In this document: positions 45,851 to 55,012 of the stretch, piece after piece | Numbering within the stretch: position 1 is the stretch's first letter | Layout of the letters: each line of letters opens with the position of its first letter | Assembly (NCBI RefSeq): GCF_035573695.1 | Contig: NZ_CP121694.1 | Location: forward strand, 162,501 to 226,500 | DNA: 64,000 bases | Reading direction: 5' to 3' | Source: Metallumcola ferriviriculae | Lineage (GTDB): Bacteria > Bacillota > JADQBR01 | Notes under the pieces: model-generated | Told to the model about the DNA's origin: nothing | Database searches by the model: none | What the model saw: the letters and a program-made list of their open reading frames with translations, nothing else | Program-made: the position numbers and the translations under genes

Positions 45851-45981
45851 ATTGCTCCTCCCCCAAAGCACCTTTGCTTATACACCCTATCTTTTACATC
45901 CCCGGGGTGTTAATAAAGTTATGTATTAATAGACTCCTTCACCTTTTTTTTATAAATTCCTACTCCTTCCCTAAACATATT

Positions 45982-46006
45982 TTAAGGCGGCATTTAGCCG
46001 CCTTAA
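45982..46006 (-). terminator. Intrinsic terminator after spoVT
   Basis: Stem TTAAGGCGGC / GCCGCCTTAA with loop TAAAT. Short A/T flanks on both sides. It lies 16 bp past the spoVT stop. The gap to spoVB (45851-45981) holds nothing else clear. Confidence 0.78.
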
Positions 46007-46021
46007 AATACTTTTATTCGA

Positions 46022-46585
46022 TTATTGTTCCATTTGTTTAGCCAGGAATCCCGCCGCTGTTTCCGCAAGTTTCATCTCCATGTCACCCATTTTTACATTG
46101 GGTTCCTTTGAACAAAGAATTACTGCACCAATGGGATCACCTTCGGCAATGATAGGTGCCACCACTTCGGCTGAATACTTGCATGGTTCGTTTTCGTCTT
46201 CTGTAGCACAAATACGGCAGTGCCCATGTTCACCGGGGTTATTGATTAGTACCGACTTTCTATCTTCCATAACTTTCTCTACAGCCGGTCCTACCGGTTT
46301 ATCCAAAAACTCTTTTTTAGGAGCTCCGGAAACTGCAATAATGTTATCCCGATCTGCTATACATGCAATATGTCCAATCGCCTCGTAAAGAGAATCAGCA
46401 TATTCCTTGGCAAAGTCGCCTAGTTCCCCGATAGGAGAGTACTTTTTCAAAATAACTTCACCATCTCGGTCAACAAATATCTCCAACGGGTCACCCTCAC
46501 GAATTCGTAATGTCCTACGGATTTCTTTGGGAATAACAACTCTTCCTAGGTCATCAATACGCCGTACAATTCCTGTTGCTTTCAT
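46022..46585 (-). CDS. spoVT: Stage V sporulation protein T
   Basis: A 187-aa transcriptional regulator of late forespore genes. The AbrB-type swapped-hairpin DNA-binding domain is at 1-50 (GIVRRIDDLGRVVIPKEIRRTLRIREG) and the C-terminal GAF-like domain covers about 60-187. The gene is preceded by a sigma-G-like promoter, as in B. subtilis, and SpoVT feeds back on sigma-G genes. ATG start with GGAGGG upstream. Confidence 0.97.
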   Translation of the reverse strand: MKATGIVRRIDDLGRVVIPKEIRRTLRIREGDPLEIFVDRDGEVILKKYSPIGELGDFAKEYADSLYEAIGHIACIADRDNIIAVSGAPKKEFLDKPVGPAVEKVMEDRKSVLINNPGEHGHCRICATEDENEPCKYSAEVVAPIIAEGDPIGAVILCSKEPNVKMGDMEMKLAETAAGFLAKQMEQ

Positions 46586-46647
46586 CGACTGTTATCCCTC
46601 CTTCTTGCTTAAACTTTACAGCCACTTATTTTAGTCTCCTGTACAGA

Positions 46648-46678
46648 TAGTATATATCTACCTGTTACTATTTATTCA
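46648..46678 (-). promoter_or_regulatory. Sigma-G/F-type promoter of spoVT
   Basis: On the minus strand TGAATA (46673-46678), 18 nt, TATACTA (46648-46654), close to the forespore consensus GHATR-N18-CATNHTA. spoVT is a sigma-G gene in B. subtilis, so the fit of site and gene is good. Confidence 0.65.
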
Positions 46679-46749
46679 TTATTTTCCAACCTGCTGAAAG
46701 CAAATATTTTACAAAAAAGCCCACAACTCTCAGAAAATTATCATAGAAA

Positions 46750-46781
46750 AGAGAACCTCGAATAATATTTCGAGGTTCTCT
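46750..46781 (-). terminator. Intrinsic terminator after the foldase gene
   Basis: A long stem, AGAGAACCTCGAAATA / TATTCGAGGTTCTCT with a short loop, followed by TTCTAT on the minus strand, 30 bp past the stop codon. Confidence 0.88.
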
Positions 46782-46810
46782 TCACTGTACACAAAAGCTG
46801 TTTTTACTTT

Positions 46811-47788
46811 TTAGAGAAGTTTCTCAATCTCTGCGTCTGCTTTTAGCTCCTCGAAATATTTCGTAAAGGCATCGCCTTTTTCATTCGTCATCAGCTTTTC
46901 ATTTACCACCGGCTTCATTTCTTCAAAAGAATCCAATTTCTCGTCTACCTTAATAATGTGGTAGCCGAACTGACTCTTTACCGGTTCCTTGCTAAATTCG
47001 CCTTGCGCCAGTTGAAATGCCCCGTCCACAAATGGTCTTACCAAGCCGGTTTCATTTTCAGTGAAGTACATGTCAATCAACCCACCGTTAACGGCAGAGC
47101 CGGTATCATCAGATTTTTCTTTAGCTAATTCAGCAAAATCTGCTCCTGCTTCCAATTCGCCAATAATCTGCTTTGCCTTCTCTTCAGCCTGCTGCAATTC
47201 TTCTTCAGTAGCCTTACCTTCTTCTGCCTTAACCAAGATATGGCTCACCTTAACTTTTATCAAGTCAGCTTTATTTTCTTCAAAATAACTGCGCATGTCG
47301 CCTTCGTTTACCTTGATATCTTTGGTAACTTCTTCATATAATGCCTGTTCCGTAGATTGGTACTGGAAGTATTGCTTCAAACCCTCTTCAGTAATATTAG
47401 CCTTCGTTAGCATCTGTTTGTACTCATCTTCAGAATTATACTGCTTCTTCATTTCCTCCAGCTGCGTAGCTGCTTCTTCCTCACTAACTACTACGTCCTT
47501 TTCTTCAGCACCCTGAAAAATAAGCTGCTTAATGATTGCGTTTTCTAGAGCCTTTTGCTCCAGTCCTTCATCAAAAGCTTTTTGTTGTTCTTCTTCCATT
47601 GAATAATAACCGTTTGTAGCCTTGAGCCATTGTATCTCGGTGTCCAATTGCGTCCTAGAAATTTCATTGCTGTTAACCTTGGCTACCACTTCATCATCTT
47701 TATCGCTTGCCTGTTTCCCGCACCCTGTTAACAGAAGCACCAGCGTTACTAGCACAGTGGCAAAAATCAGCAGGTTCTTCTTACGCAT
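46811..47788 (-). CDS. prsA: Peptidylprolyl isomerase, PrsA/SurA-like lipoprotein
   Basis: A 325-aa extracytoplasmic foldase. The signal peptide ends in a lipobox, LLLTGCGKQ, for lipid anchoring. A SurA-like N-terminal region (about 30-160) precedes a parvulin domain (VSHILVKAEEGKA to about 300: ADFAELAKEKSDD, GGLIDMYF, FGYHIIKVDEK). It assists secreted proteins in folding. The B. subtilis region lacks it here, but Peptococcaceae often have it between mfd and spoVT. ATG start. Confidence 0.92.
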   Translation of the reverse strand: MRKKNLLIFATVLVTLVLLLTGCGKQASDKDDEVVAKVNSNEISRTQLDTEIQWLKATNGYYSMEEEQQKAFDEGLEQKALENAIIKQLIFQGAEEKDVVVSEEEAATQLEEMKKQYNSEDEYKQMLTKANITEEGLKQYFQYQSTEQALYEEVTKDIKVNEGDMRSYFEENKADLIKVKVSHILVKAEEGKATEEELQQAEEKAKQIIGELEAGADFAELAKEKSDDTGSAVNGGLIDMYFTENETGLVRPFVDGAFQLAQGEFSKEPVKSQFGYHIIKVDEKLDSFEEMKPVVNEKLMTNEKGDAFTKYFEELKADAEIEKLL

Positions 47789-47841
47789 AAATTCACAACC
47801 TTCCTAAAGCAAAATATAGTCTCATTATATCAGCAGTCAAA

Positions 47842-50800
47842 CTAGCCTACAAGGGCTTTAGCCTCCACGAGGATACTTTCCAGCAGCACCAATAATTCCC
47901 TATCCTGCAGGCGTTTGCTGCGCACCTGCAACTTTAGACCTTGAACCACCGAGATACTTAAACGCCGCGGAAACTTCTGAGCCAGTTCCATCAGCTTTTC
48001 AGCTCCTATATCCACACCCCTATTAAACAGAAGTTCTACCCGTTCCTCACTCACTTGTTTAATGGCTTCCAATCCTAGTTGTATTCCCAGCACCCTCATT
48101 TTAGCAAGTAGAAGCAAATTTCCCACCGGCGCCGGCGGTTTACCATATCGGTCCGTTACTGATTGTACAGCATTTTCAACTGCTGACAAGCTGTTCACTA
48201 AAGTAAGCATCCGATAGAACTCAATCTTTTCCCCGGAGTCGGTAATATATTCATTGGAAATATAAGCATTCACCTTCAACTCTATCAACGGCGGTTTGTC
48301 GGCTGCGGGCGCTATTTCCCCACGCAGGTTTTTGACTGCATCCTCCAACAGCTGACAGTATAGGTCAAAACCTACCGCCAGCATATGGCCGTGTTGTTCC
48401 GGTCCCAAGATGTTGCCGGCGCCGCGAATTTCCAAATCTCTCATGGCAATTTTAAATCCTGAACCCAATTCAGTAAATTCCCTGATTGCGGATAACCTTT
48501 TTTCCGCGACAGCGTTCAGCACTTTATCCTTTCTATATGTAAGATAGGCATAAGCAACACGATTACTGCGCCCCACCCTGCCCCGAAGTTGGTAAAGCTG
48601 TGATAACCCCATGCGGTCTGCCTCATCTACCAGCAAAGTATTGGCATTTTGTATGTCCAAGCCATTCTCCACAATGGTTGTACATACCAGCACATCGTAC
48701 TTGGCATTGATAAAATCCAACATTACTTGTTCCAGCTCACGCTCTGGCAGCTGTCCATGTCCGACACCTACAGAAGCCTCCGGTACCATCTCTTGGATTT
48801 CCGCCGCCTTTTTTTGCAGCCCCCGCACCCGGTTAAAGACATAGAATACCTGTCCGCCCCGGTTTATTTCCCGATAAATGGCATCCCGTACCAATTCCGG
48901 ACTGTGCTCCACCACATAAGTCTGTACCGGGTATCTTTCTTCCGGTGCGGTCTCAATTACACTCATATCCCGCACACCGATCAGAGACATGTGCAGCGTT
49001 CTTGGAATGGGAGTGGCGGTCAGCGTAAGTGCGTCTACCTGATGCCTCAACTCTTTTAACCGCTCCTTATGCTTCACACCGAAACGTTGTTCCTCATCGA
49101 TTATTAAAAGACCAATATCTTTAAAGCGGACATCACCAGACAGCAGCCGATGTGTCCCAATGACAATGTCGACCTCACCCCGTTGTAATCCTTCAATAAT
49201 GTTTTTTTGCTCCCCCCTACTGGTGAAGCGGCTTAATACAGCTAATTTTATCGGAAAACGCTGAAACCGTTCCTGAAAGTTAAGATAATGCTGTTGAGCC
49301 AACACAGTTGTCGGTACCAAAATTGCTACCTGCTTACCTGCTTCACACACTTTAAACGCAGCACGCATCGCTACCTCTGTTTTACCATAACCCACATCTC
49401 CCACCAGTAAACGGTCCATCGGTTTCGGCTGTTCCATGTCTGCTTTCACTTCATCAATTGCTATTAGCTGGTCAGGTGTTTCCTCATAAGGGAACTGTTC
49501 TTCAAATTCCTTCTGCCATTCGCTGTCCGAAGGAAGAGCGTATCCCTTTGCAGTTTCCCGGGCGGCATAAAGTGCCAGCAGTTCCCCAGCCAAGTCCTCC
49601 ACAGACTGTTTCACCCGGCGTTTCACCCGGGCCCATTCATTGCCACCGAGCTTATTGAGCTTAGGGACTTTATCTTCAGCGCCAACGTAAGGTTTAATTA
49701 AAGAAGACTGTTCTGTGGGAAGGTATAATTTGTCTTCCCCGGCATATTGCAGATGCAAGTAATCCTTGAAGGCCCCACCCACTTCCAACTGTTCAATACC
49801 GAGATAACGCCCGACGCCATGGCTTTCGTGAACTACGTAATCACCGGCTTTTAAGTCATGTAAAATGTTCGTCTTCTTGCCTTTTTTAAATGACTTCCTG
49901 CTTTGCCGTTTGACCCCGTAAAGCTCTACATCTGTCAAAACAATTAATTTCTCTCCGAGTAGCTGAAAACCTTGCTGTAAGCCCGGCCAACAAATAACTG
50001 CTTTTCCCGCCTCCGGCGTCAGGTTTATCTTGTCGGCCAATTCCAATTCTATTCCCATGTCCCAAAGATGCGATTGCAGCCGCTTAGCTCGCTCCTGATC
50101 CGCAGTAAAAAGAAGGATGCGGTATTTCTTTTGTGACCACCGTTTTATGTCTGCCGCCAGCATATCCATTTTACCCAAGAAGGAGTGGGCCGCATGAATT
50201 TCAAAGTTTACCACCTGTCTGGGCTTGATTTCCTCCGGCAATCCCTTAGGTAACAACGACATATATATTCGACAGTGGCAGTTCTGGCTGTATAGTTCTT
50301 CAATTCTGAGGTAATTGTTGTTTTGGGAGGGCAGCAGGGCCCCGTCAATGAGAAGCTGTGCATAAGTGTCATTTCTTTCCTTGTTAAGACGCTTGGCTTC
50401 TTCCCCAATGCGTGAAATTTCGTTCCAAATTACCACCGGTGAGCGTCTAAAATAATCTATTAAGGTACTGGCGTCGGGATAAAAGAAAGTGTGAAACTGT
50501 TCCAAACCCGCTGTCCAGCGCCCGTCTTCTAGTTTATCAAGAGCGGATTGAACTTTATCACTTAGCCGCTCCACTGCGGCATGCTTTTTTCCTGCCAGCA
50601 GTTTCTGTTTAACACTAATGAACTCAGCTTCAATAGCCTGCCTGCCTAACTTCTTTCTCTCTTCAGTAATTATTAACTCCTGTGCGGGAGGTATGACTAT
50701 TTTCTCTAGCCTTTCCTGCGACCGTTGAGTTGTAGGATCAAAATATCTAATAGAATCAATCGTTTCCCCAAAAAGTTCTATCCTTACCGGCTTCTCATCC

Positions 50801-51360
50801 ACCGGATAAATATCCACAATCCCACCACGAATACTAAATTGAGCAGCATTTTCCACCCTGTCAACTCTTTCAAAACCTCTGCTCACTAATTGCTCTGACA
50901 AACTATTAAGGTCCAATGAATGCTCATTCTCAAAGTGCAGCATCGCCTTAGACAATATGTCAGCAGGTACAATTGATGCAGACAGTGCACCAACCGGAGT
51001 AACTACGCAATCCAATTCCCCTATTGCGAGCCTTTTCAAAACTGCCAAACGCTGGTTTTGAAGTTCATTACTATGAGCATAAACTTCGTAGGGCATTATT
51101 TCTCGAGCAGGGAAATAGGCTGTCCTGCCAGGTAAAAATACAGCTTCTAAGTCAGCATTAATCTTCTTTGCCTCTTCACTGTTAGCAGTAACTATCAGCA
51201 CCTGGTAACCACTATCAACCAAAGATGCAGCATATAAGGCCCTTGCCGAGCCGCTAATACCATAGGCCAGCATATCTTTCAAGCCGGTCCGAAGCCCGTG
51301 TGTCAGTGCCTTTGCCGGCGGACTATCTTTTAATAAACCAATCAACCCCGCAACATCCAT
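47842..51360 (-). CDS. mfd: Transcription-repair coupling factor Mfd
   Basis: Removes RNA polymerase stalled at DNA damage and recruits UvrA. 1172 aa, full length. Domains in order: UvrB-like N-terminal region (from YFPAREIMPYEVYAHS), the RNA-polymerase interaction domain with DLKAGDYVVHESHGVGRYLG (key: YVVHESHGVGRY), then the translocase with Walker A GDVGYGKTEVA, DEEQRFGVKHKE (DEEQ box), TATPIPRTL, and the C-terminal TRCF domain. ATG start. Followed upstream by the PrsW-like gene. Confidence 0.98.
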   Translation of the reverse strand: MDVAGLIGLLKDSPPAKALTHGLRTGLKDMLAYGISGSARALYAASLVDSGYQVLIVTANSEEAKKINADLEAVFLPGRTAYFPAREIMPYEVYAHSNELQNQRLAVLKRLAIGELDCVVTPVGALSASIVPADILSKAMLHFENEHSLDLNSLSEQLVSRGFERVDRVENAAQFSIRGGIVDIYPVDEKPVRIELFGETIDSIRYFDPTTQRSQERLEKIVIPPAQELIITEERKKLGRQAIEAEFISVKQKLLAGKKHAAVERLSDKVQSALDKLEDGRWTAGLEQFHTFFYPDASTLIDYFRRSPVVIWNEISRIGEEAKRLNKERNDTYAQLLIDGALLPSQNNNYLRIEELYSQNCHCRIYMSLLPKGLPEEIKPRQVVNFEIHAAHSFLGKMDMLAADIKRWSQKKYRILLFTADQERAKRLQSHLWDMGIELELADKINLTPEAGKAVICWPGLQQGFQLLGEKLIVLTDVELYGVKRQSRKSFKKGKKTNILHDLKAGDYVVHESHGVGRYLGIEQLEVGGAFKDYLHLQYAGEDKLYLPTEQSSLIKPYVGAEDKVPKLNKLGGNEWARVKRRVKQSVEDLAGELLALYAARETAKGYALPSDSEWQKEFEEQFPYEETPDQLIAIDEVKADMEQPKPMDRLLVGDVGYGKTEVAMRAAFKVCEAGKQVAILVPTTVLAQQHYLNFQERFQRFPIKLAVLSRFTSRGEQKNIIEGLQRGEVDIVIGTHRLLSGDVRFKDIGLLIIDEEQRFGVKHKERLKELRHQVDALTLTATPIPRTLHMSLIGVRDMSVIETAPEERYPVQTYVVEHSPELVRDAIYREINRGGQVFYVFNRVRGLQKKAAEIQEMVPEASVGVGHGQLPERELEQVMLDFINAKYDVLVCTTIVENGLDIQNANTLLVDEADRMGLSQLYQLRGRVGRSNRVAYAYLTYRKDKVLNAVAEKRLSAIREFTELGSGFKIAMRDLEIRGAGNILGPEQHGHMLAVGFDLYCQLLEDAVKNLRGEIAPAADKPPLIELKVNAYISNEYITDSGEKIEFYRMLTLVNSLSAVENAVQSVTDRYGKPPAPVGNLLLLAKMRVLGIQLGLEAIKQVSEERVELLFNRGVDIGAEKLMELAQKFPRRLSISVVQGLKLQVRSKRLQDRELLVLLESILVEAKALVG

Positions 51361-51382
51361 TAAGAATCCCCTACCTTAATTA

Positions 51383-51775
51383 TTACCTTAATTTTTTCCG
51401 CCTTCTATTAAACCAAAACATTACGCTGACATTCCAAGCCACGTGTACTAGCCCCGCGACAAACCACGCACCCCAAAAACCGAATATGTGTAATAAATAA
51501 TTGGTTAACCCGCCAAAAAAGGTGTGACTGAGTACACTTGCTGCCGCAGGAAGGAACCGCACCCCCGCTATAATATCATAAACCCCTTCAATAATACCAA
51601 AGATTCCATGCAACGCAACTAACGGTACTCCTAAAAGTACCGCGGCTGCAGATTTAAATAATTCTTCTATAAATGGTATCGCTGTAATGACAGCCTTATT
51701 ACCCAATAAATTGACAATCTGCCGGTTAATCAGCCAAACCATTAAGGCCACCATAACGGCAGAAAGTAAAATCAA
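51383..51775 (-). CDS. Small membrane protein with PrsW-like protease motifs
   Basis: A 130-aa protein with four hydrophobic segments. It carries the motif set of the PrsW / CAAX-like membrane protease group: EELFK (the EExxK motif), an inner GIIEG, SHTFFGG and HVAWN. True PrsW proteins are larger and cleave anti-sigma factors, so this is a minimal relative and its activity is unproven. TTG start at 51775 behind GGAGGA. It occupies the place between pth and mfd where B. subtilis has yabK/fin. Confidence 0.7.
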   Translation of the reverse strand: MILLSAVMVALMVWLINRQIVNLLGNKAVITAIPFIEELFKSAAAVLLGVPLVALHGIFGIIEGVYDIIAGVRFLPAAASVLSHTFFGGLTNYLLHIFGFWGAWFVAGLVHVAWNVSVMFWFNRRRKKLR

Positions 51776-51793
51776 AGAATATTCCTCCTAAAG

Positions 51794-52351
51794 CTAAGGA
51801 TTAAACTCATTCATTACAATATCCGCCGGTTCACTAATTAAAGCAGTCACTGCCTTAGCGGCATTACCCAACGCCGGCTTGATAACTTCCCATTGTTCAT
51901 CGTCAAAAACGCTGAGGACATAATCCACAGTATCATCTCTTTCAGAGCGGCCAACCCCCACCCTTACTCTGACAATATCCTCGCTGCCCAAATGCTGAAT
52001 AATCGATGCCAACCCCTTATGACCACCTGCCCCACCACTAGGTCTTATGCGTATCTTACCCAGCGGCAAATCCAAGTCATCATAGACAACAATCAAATCC
52101 TGTAAGGATAATTTGAAATAGCGGTAAACCTCCGACACTGCTTCTCCGCTCAAATTCATAAATGTTTGGGGCTTTACTACCATTACTTCTTGGCCTTGGT
52201 ATCTGCCCTTACCGTAACAGCTCCGCCAACGAGTACGATTAATGGCTACATTTAAGTAGTCTGCTACCAAATCCGCCACCATAAACCCCGCATTATGCCT
52301 GGTTGCTTCGTACTTTGCCCCCGGATTTCCAAGCCCTGCTATCAATTTCAC
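51794..52351 (-). CDS. pth: Peptidyl-tRNA hydrolase
   Basis: Frees tRNA from peptides released by stalled ribosomes. The 185-aa protein starts MKLIAGLGNPGAKYEATRHNAGF, whose histidine in TRHNAGF is catalytic, and also has VVVYDDLDLPLG (VYDDLDLP) and GGHKGLASI. The GTG at 52351 is chosen because GGAGGAG lies six to seven bases upstream; an in-frame TTG further out overlaps the site. It is placed between rplY and mfd as spoVC in B. subtilis. Confidence 0.97.
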   Translation of the reverse strand: MKLIAGLGNPGAKYEATRHNAGFMVADLVADYLNVAINRTRWRSCYGKGRYQGQEVMVVKPQTFMNLSGEAVSEVYRYFKLSLQDLIVVYDDLDLPLGKIRIRPSGGAGGHKGLASIIQHLGSEDIVRVRVGVGRSERDDTVDYVLSVFDDEQWEVIKPALGNAAKAVTALISEPADIVMNEFNP

Positions 52352-52507
52352 CCAGTCTCCTCCTCTCAATTATAGGGAGGTTCATATCTTTTAATATCCC
52401 CCAAAACATTGTTACAAACCTTTCAGTAGAAAATAATTTCTACCTTGGAAGTCCCCATCGGCACCAATTTAGTCATAAAAGGATACCTTTTAACAGAGGT
52501 AAGAAAA

Positions 52508-52529
52508 AACCTTCTCTCTGGAGAAGGTT
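52508..52529 (-). terminator. Intrinsic terminator after rplY
   Basis: AACCTTCTCCAGAGAGAAGGTT hairpin followed by TTTTTC on the minus strand, 10 bp past the rplY stop. Confidence 0.87.
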
Positions 52530-52539
52530 TTAAACAAAT

Positions 52540-53172
52540 CTATGCTTCTTCAGTTTCTTCTTCAGGTGACCCTTGTACTCCAACTTCATCAACCGCTTCT
52601 TCAGTGTCTTCCTCTTCTTCCATTCGTGGCGCAACGATGGTAGCAACCACTGAATTGGGGTCAGATATAATTTCTACATTTTCCTGAACATCTAAATCTG
52701 CAACCGTTAAGGTATCGCCGATTTTTAGCTCACTAATATCCGCCCTAATATATTCGGGAATATCCGTAGGCAAACACTCTACCTCCAGTTCCCTTAAACC
52801 ATGCTGCAGAATACCGCCTTCTTTAACACCTTCTGCATCCCCCGTAAGGTGAATCGGGGCCACAGTTTGCAGCTTATCCTTCATGGAGATTTGCATAAAG
52901 TCAACATGCACAACGTCTCCGCGCACCGGATTACGCTGTACTTCCCTAATCAAAGTGTTAAATTCGGTAACACCAACTTTTAACTTTACCAACGCATTGT
53001 CCCCAAAATTACTTAAAAGCTTTTCCATTTCCTTAGCAGAGATCTCCAAGGTTTGACTGTCAATTTCTTTACCATATACAACTGACGGAACTAACCCCTT
53101 ATCTCTCAGGCGGCGGGCATAGCCCTTACCACTCTTCGCCCTCTCTTTAGCATCTAACATAACAACATCCAT
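52540..53172 (-). CDS. rplY: 50S ribosomal protein L25/general stress protein Ctc
   Basis: A 210-aa CTC-type L25 that binds 5S rRNA. The L25 N-terminal domain (KSGKGYARRLRDKGLVPSVVYGK) is at about 12-34, and the C-terminal TL5 domain runs to about 185 (LEVECLPTDIPEYIRADIS). The last 25 residues are an acidic low-complexity tail (EEEEDTEEAVDE). ATG start. In B. subtilis ctc lies between prs and pth as here, and is part of the stress response. Confidence 0.95.
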   Translation of the reverse strand: MDVVMLDAKERAKSGKGYARRLRDKGLVPSVVYGKEIDSQTLEISAKEMEKLLSNFGDNALVKLKVGVTEFNTLIREVQRNPVRGDVVHVDFMQISMKDKLQTVAPIHLTGDAEGVKEGGILQHGLRELEVECLPTDIPEYIRADISELKIGDTLTVADLDVQENVEIISDPNSVVATIVAPRMEEEEDTEEAVDEVGVQGSPEEETEEA

Positions 53173-53344
53173 AAAGTTACCCTCACTCCTTTTATTTCTT
53201 GCTTTTTAAAAAAGCACGCAGACAAAAATTTATACTTTGTCTATAGTATAACACCATTTTAGCATACTAGCCCCAAGATGTGAATAAATTAGAATTAAAA
53301 TGTCTTTGACAACCTGCCTACTATGCCTTACGGAGGTGTTCGCC

Positions 53345-53992
53345 ATGTTGGCTAGTACACAGCTTATCGGACTGCCTGTGATTGCCCTCAGCAGCGGCAA
53401 TCAAATCGGAATTGTAAAGAAGATCGTTTTCCACCCGGACAAAAGAGTCCTGGCAGCCTTAGTATTGGAAGAAGATTCTAACCAAACCCTCACCCTGTTA
53501 CTGGAATTTCAAAATATTAAAGGAATTGGTGATTATGCAGTTACAACGGTCAGCAGCAAGTCCATTCGTCAAGCAAAAGAGCTACCCGAGTTAATGGAAA
53601 TTATGGAAAAACAGCAGCCCTTCAAAGGGCGTCGGGTAGTAACTGAAAACGGCCAGCTTCTCGGCAGTGTGGAACGAACCTTTATTGACCCCGTTACCGG
53701 CCAAATATCAGCACTGGAGCTTTCCGGCTCTATGCTGGCAACTGCCCTAAAGGGTCGATTGCTGCTCCCGGGTCAATTTTTAAGAATTATCGGCACCACA
53801 AATATTGTCACCACATCGAAGGCGGCCAGACACCTCCAGCCAGCCCCAACGAAGTTTCAAAAGACTCTCAAAAAAGTTCAGGGAAGTAGCAGTCAAACCT
53901 GGGAAACCACCAAACGCTGGGCGAATTCTTTAGGTAAAACCATTCAAGAAGTAACCGCGGATGATAAACCTGACGATGAAGTAAAACAATGA
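53345..53992 (+). CDS. PRC-barrel domain protein
   Basis: A 215-aa protein with two PRC-barrel repeats (IGLPVIALSSGNQIGIVKKIV; GRRVVTENGQLLGSVERTFI), then a basic tail. PRC-barrels occur in RNA-processing proteins such as RimM and in sporulation proteins of the YlmC/YrrD kind. The ATG at 53345 is chosen since CGGAGGTG lies six to seven bases upstream. It is on the plus strand, against the surrounding genes, convergent with prs and divergent from rplY. Confidence 0.85.
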   Translation: MLASTQLIGLPVIALSSGNQIGIVKKIVFHPDKRVLAALVLEEDSNQTLTLLLEFQNIKGIGDYAVTTVSSKSIRQAKELPELMEIMEKQQPFKGRRVVTENGQLLGSVERTFIDPVTGQISALELSGSMLATALKGRLLLPGQFLRIIGTTNIVTTSKAARHLQPAPTKFQKTLKKVQGSSSQTWETTKRWANSLGKTIQEVTADDKPDDEVKQ

Positions 53993-54012
53993 CGAAAAAT
54001 AAGTTTTTCTCT

Positions 54013-54960
54013 TTAATCAAATAACTTGCTCACAGATAAGTCTTCATGAACCCTAATTATGGCTTCACCCAGCAGCGGTGCCACGGACAATGTTTTTATC
54101 TTTGGAATCTGTTTTTCTTCCGGCAGAGGAATGGTATTAGTTACCACCAATTCCGTAATATCAGAAGTTTCAATACGCTCTATGGCAGGACCGGATAGCA
54201 CCGGGTGGGTACAGCATGCATAAATTCTTTTTGCCCCGCGCTCCATCAATGCCGCGGCACCACTTGCAATGGTTCCCGCTGTATCGATAATATCATCTGT
54301 CATGATCACATTTTTACCATCAACGTTGCCGATGATATTCATTACCTCAGATACATTAGGTGCAGGCCGACGCTTATCAATGATAGCTATATCAGCCCCC
54401 AATCGGTCCGCCAGCCCCCTGGCCCGGGTTACTCCACCAATGTCCGGTGATACCACCACCAGGTTGTCCAAGCCCAAATTAGAGTAATACTCGGCCAATA
54501 TAGGCACACCCGGAAGGTGGTCCACCGGAATGTCGAAAAAACCCTGGATTGCGTTGGCGTGAAAATCCATGGTCATTAACCGCCTTACACCTGCAGCTAC
54601 AAGAAGATTAGCAACGAGCTTTGCCGAGATCGGATCCCTGGCCCTAGCCTTTCTTTCCTGCCTTGCATAGCCATAATAAGGGGTCACAGCAGTAATTCTA
54701 CGTGCTGAAGCCCTTCGTAAACCATCAATCATTATTAATAGTTCCATCAAATTCTCGTTTACCGGTGCGCAGGTTGGCTGAACCACAAAAACATCTGCTC
54801 CCCGGACACTCTCATCATTGGCAACACTTATTTCACCATCACTAAAACGCTTCACCTTGGCATCGCCAAGGGGAACTCCCAGATATTCGCTTATTTCCTG
54901 CGCCAACATTGGATTGGCGTTGGCAGTAAATATCTTTAACTTACGGTTGAAAAAGGCCAT
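54013..54960 (-). CDS. prs: Ribose-phosphate pyrophosphokinase
   Basis: Makes PRPP from ribose 5-phosphate and ATP for nucleotide, His and Trp synthesis. 315 aa. [16 protein letters not shown], the Mg-binding [13 protein letters not shown], the catalytic loop [18 protein letters not shown] and the PRPP-binding [14 protein letters not shown] are present. ATG start with a GGAGG-like site upstream. It is 52 bp after glmU. Confidence 0.98.
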   Translation of the reverse strand: MAFFNRKLKIFTANANPMLAQEISEYLGVPLGDAKVKRFSDGEISVANDESVRGADVFVVQPTCAPVNENLMELLIMIDGLRRASARRITAVTPYYGYARQERKARARDPISAKLVANLLVAAGVRRLMTMDFHANAIQGFFDIPVDHLPGVPILAEYYSNLGLDNLVVVSPDIGGVTRARGLADRLGADIAIIDKRRPAPNVSEVMNIIGNVDGKNVIMTDDIIDTAGTIASGAAALMERGAKRIYACCTHPVLSGPAIERIETSDITELVVTNTIPLPEEKQIPKIKTLSVAPLLGEAIIRVHEDLSVSKLFD

Positions 54961-55012
54961 GGAAATCCTCCCAAATTAAAAATTTCATGACTAACTTTTT
55001 TCGAGCTTTTTC

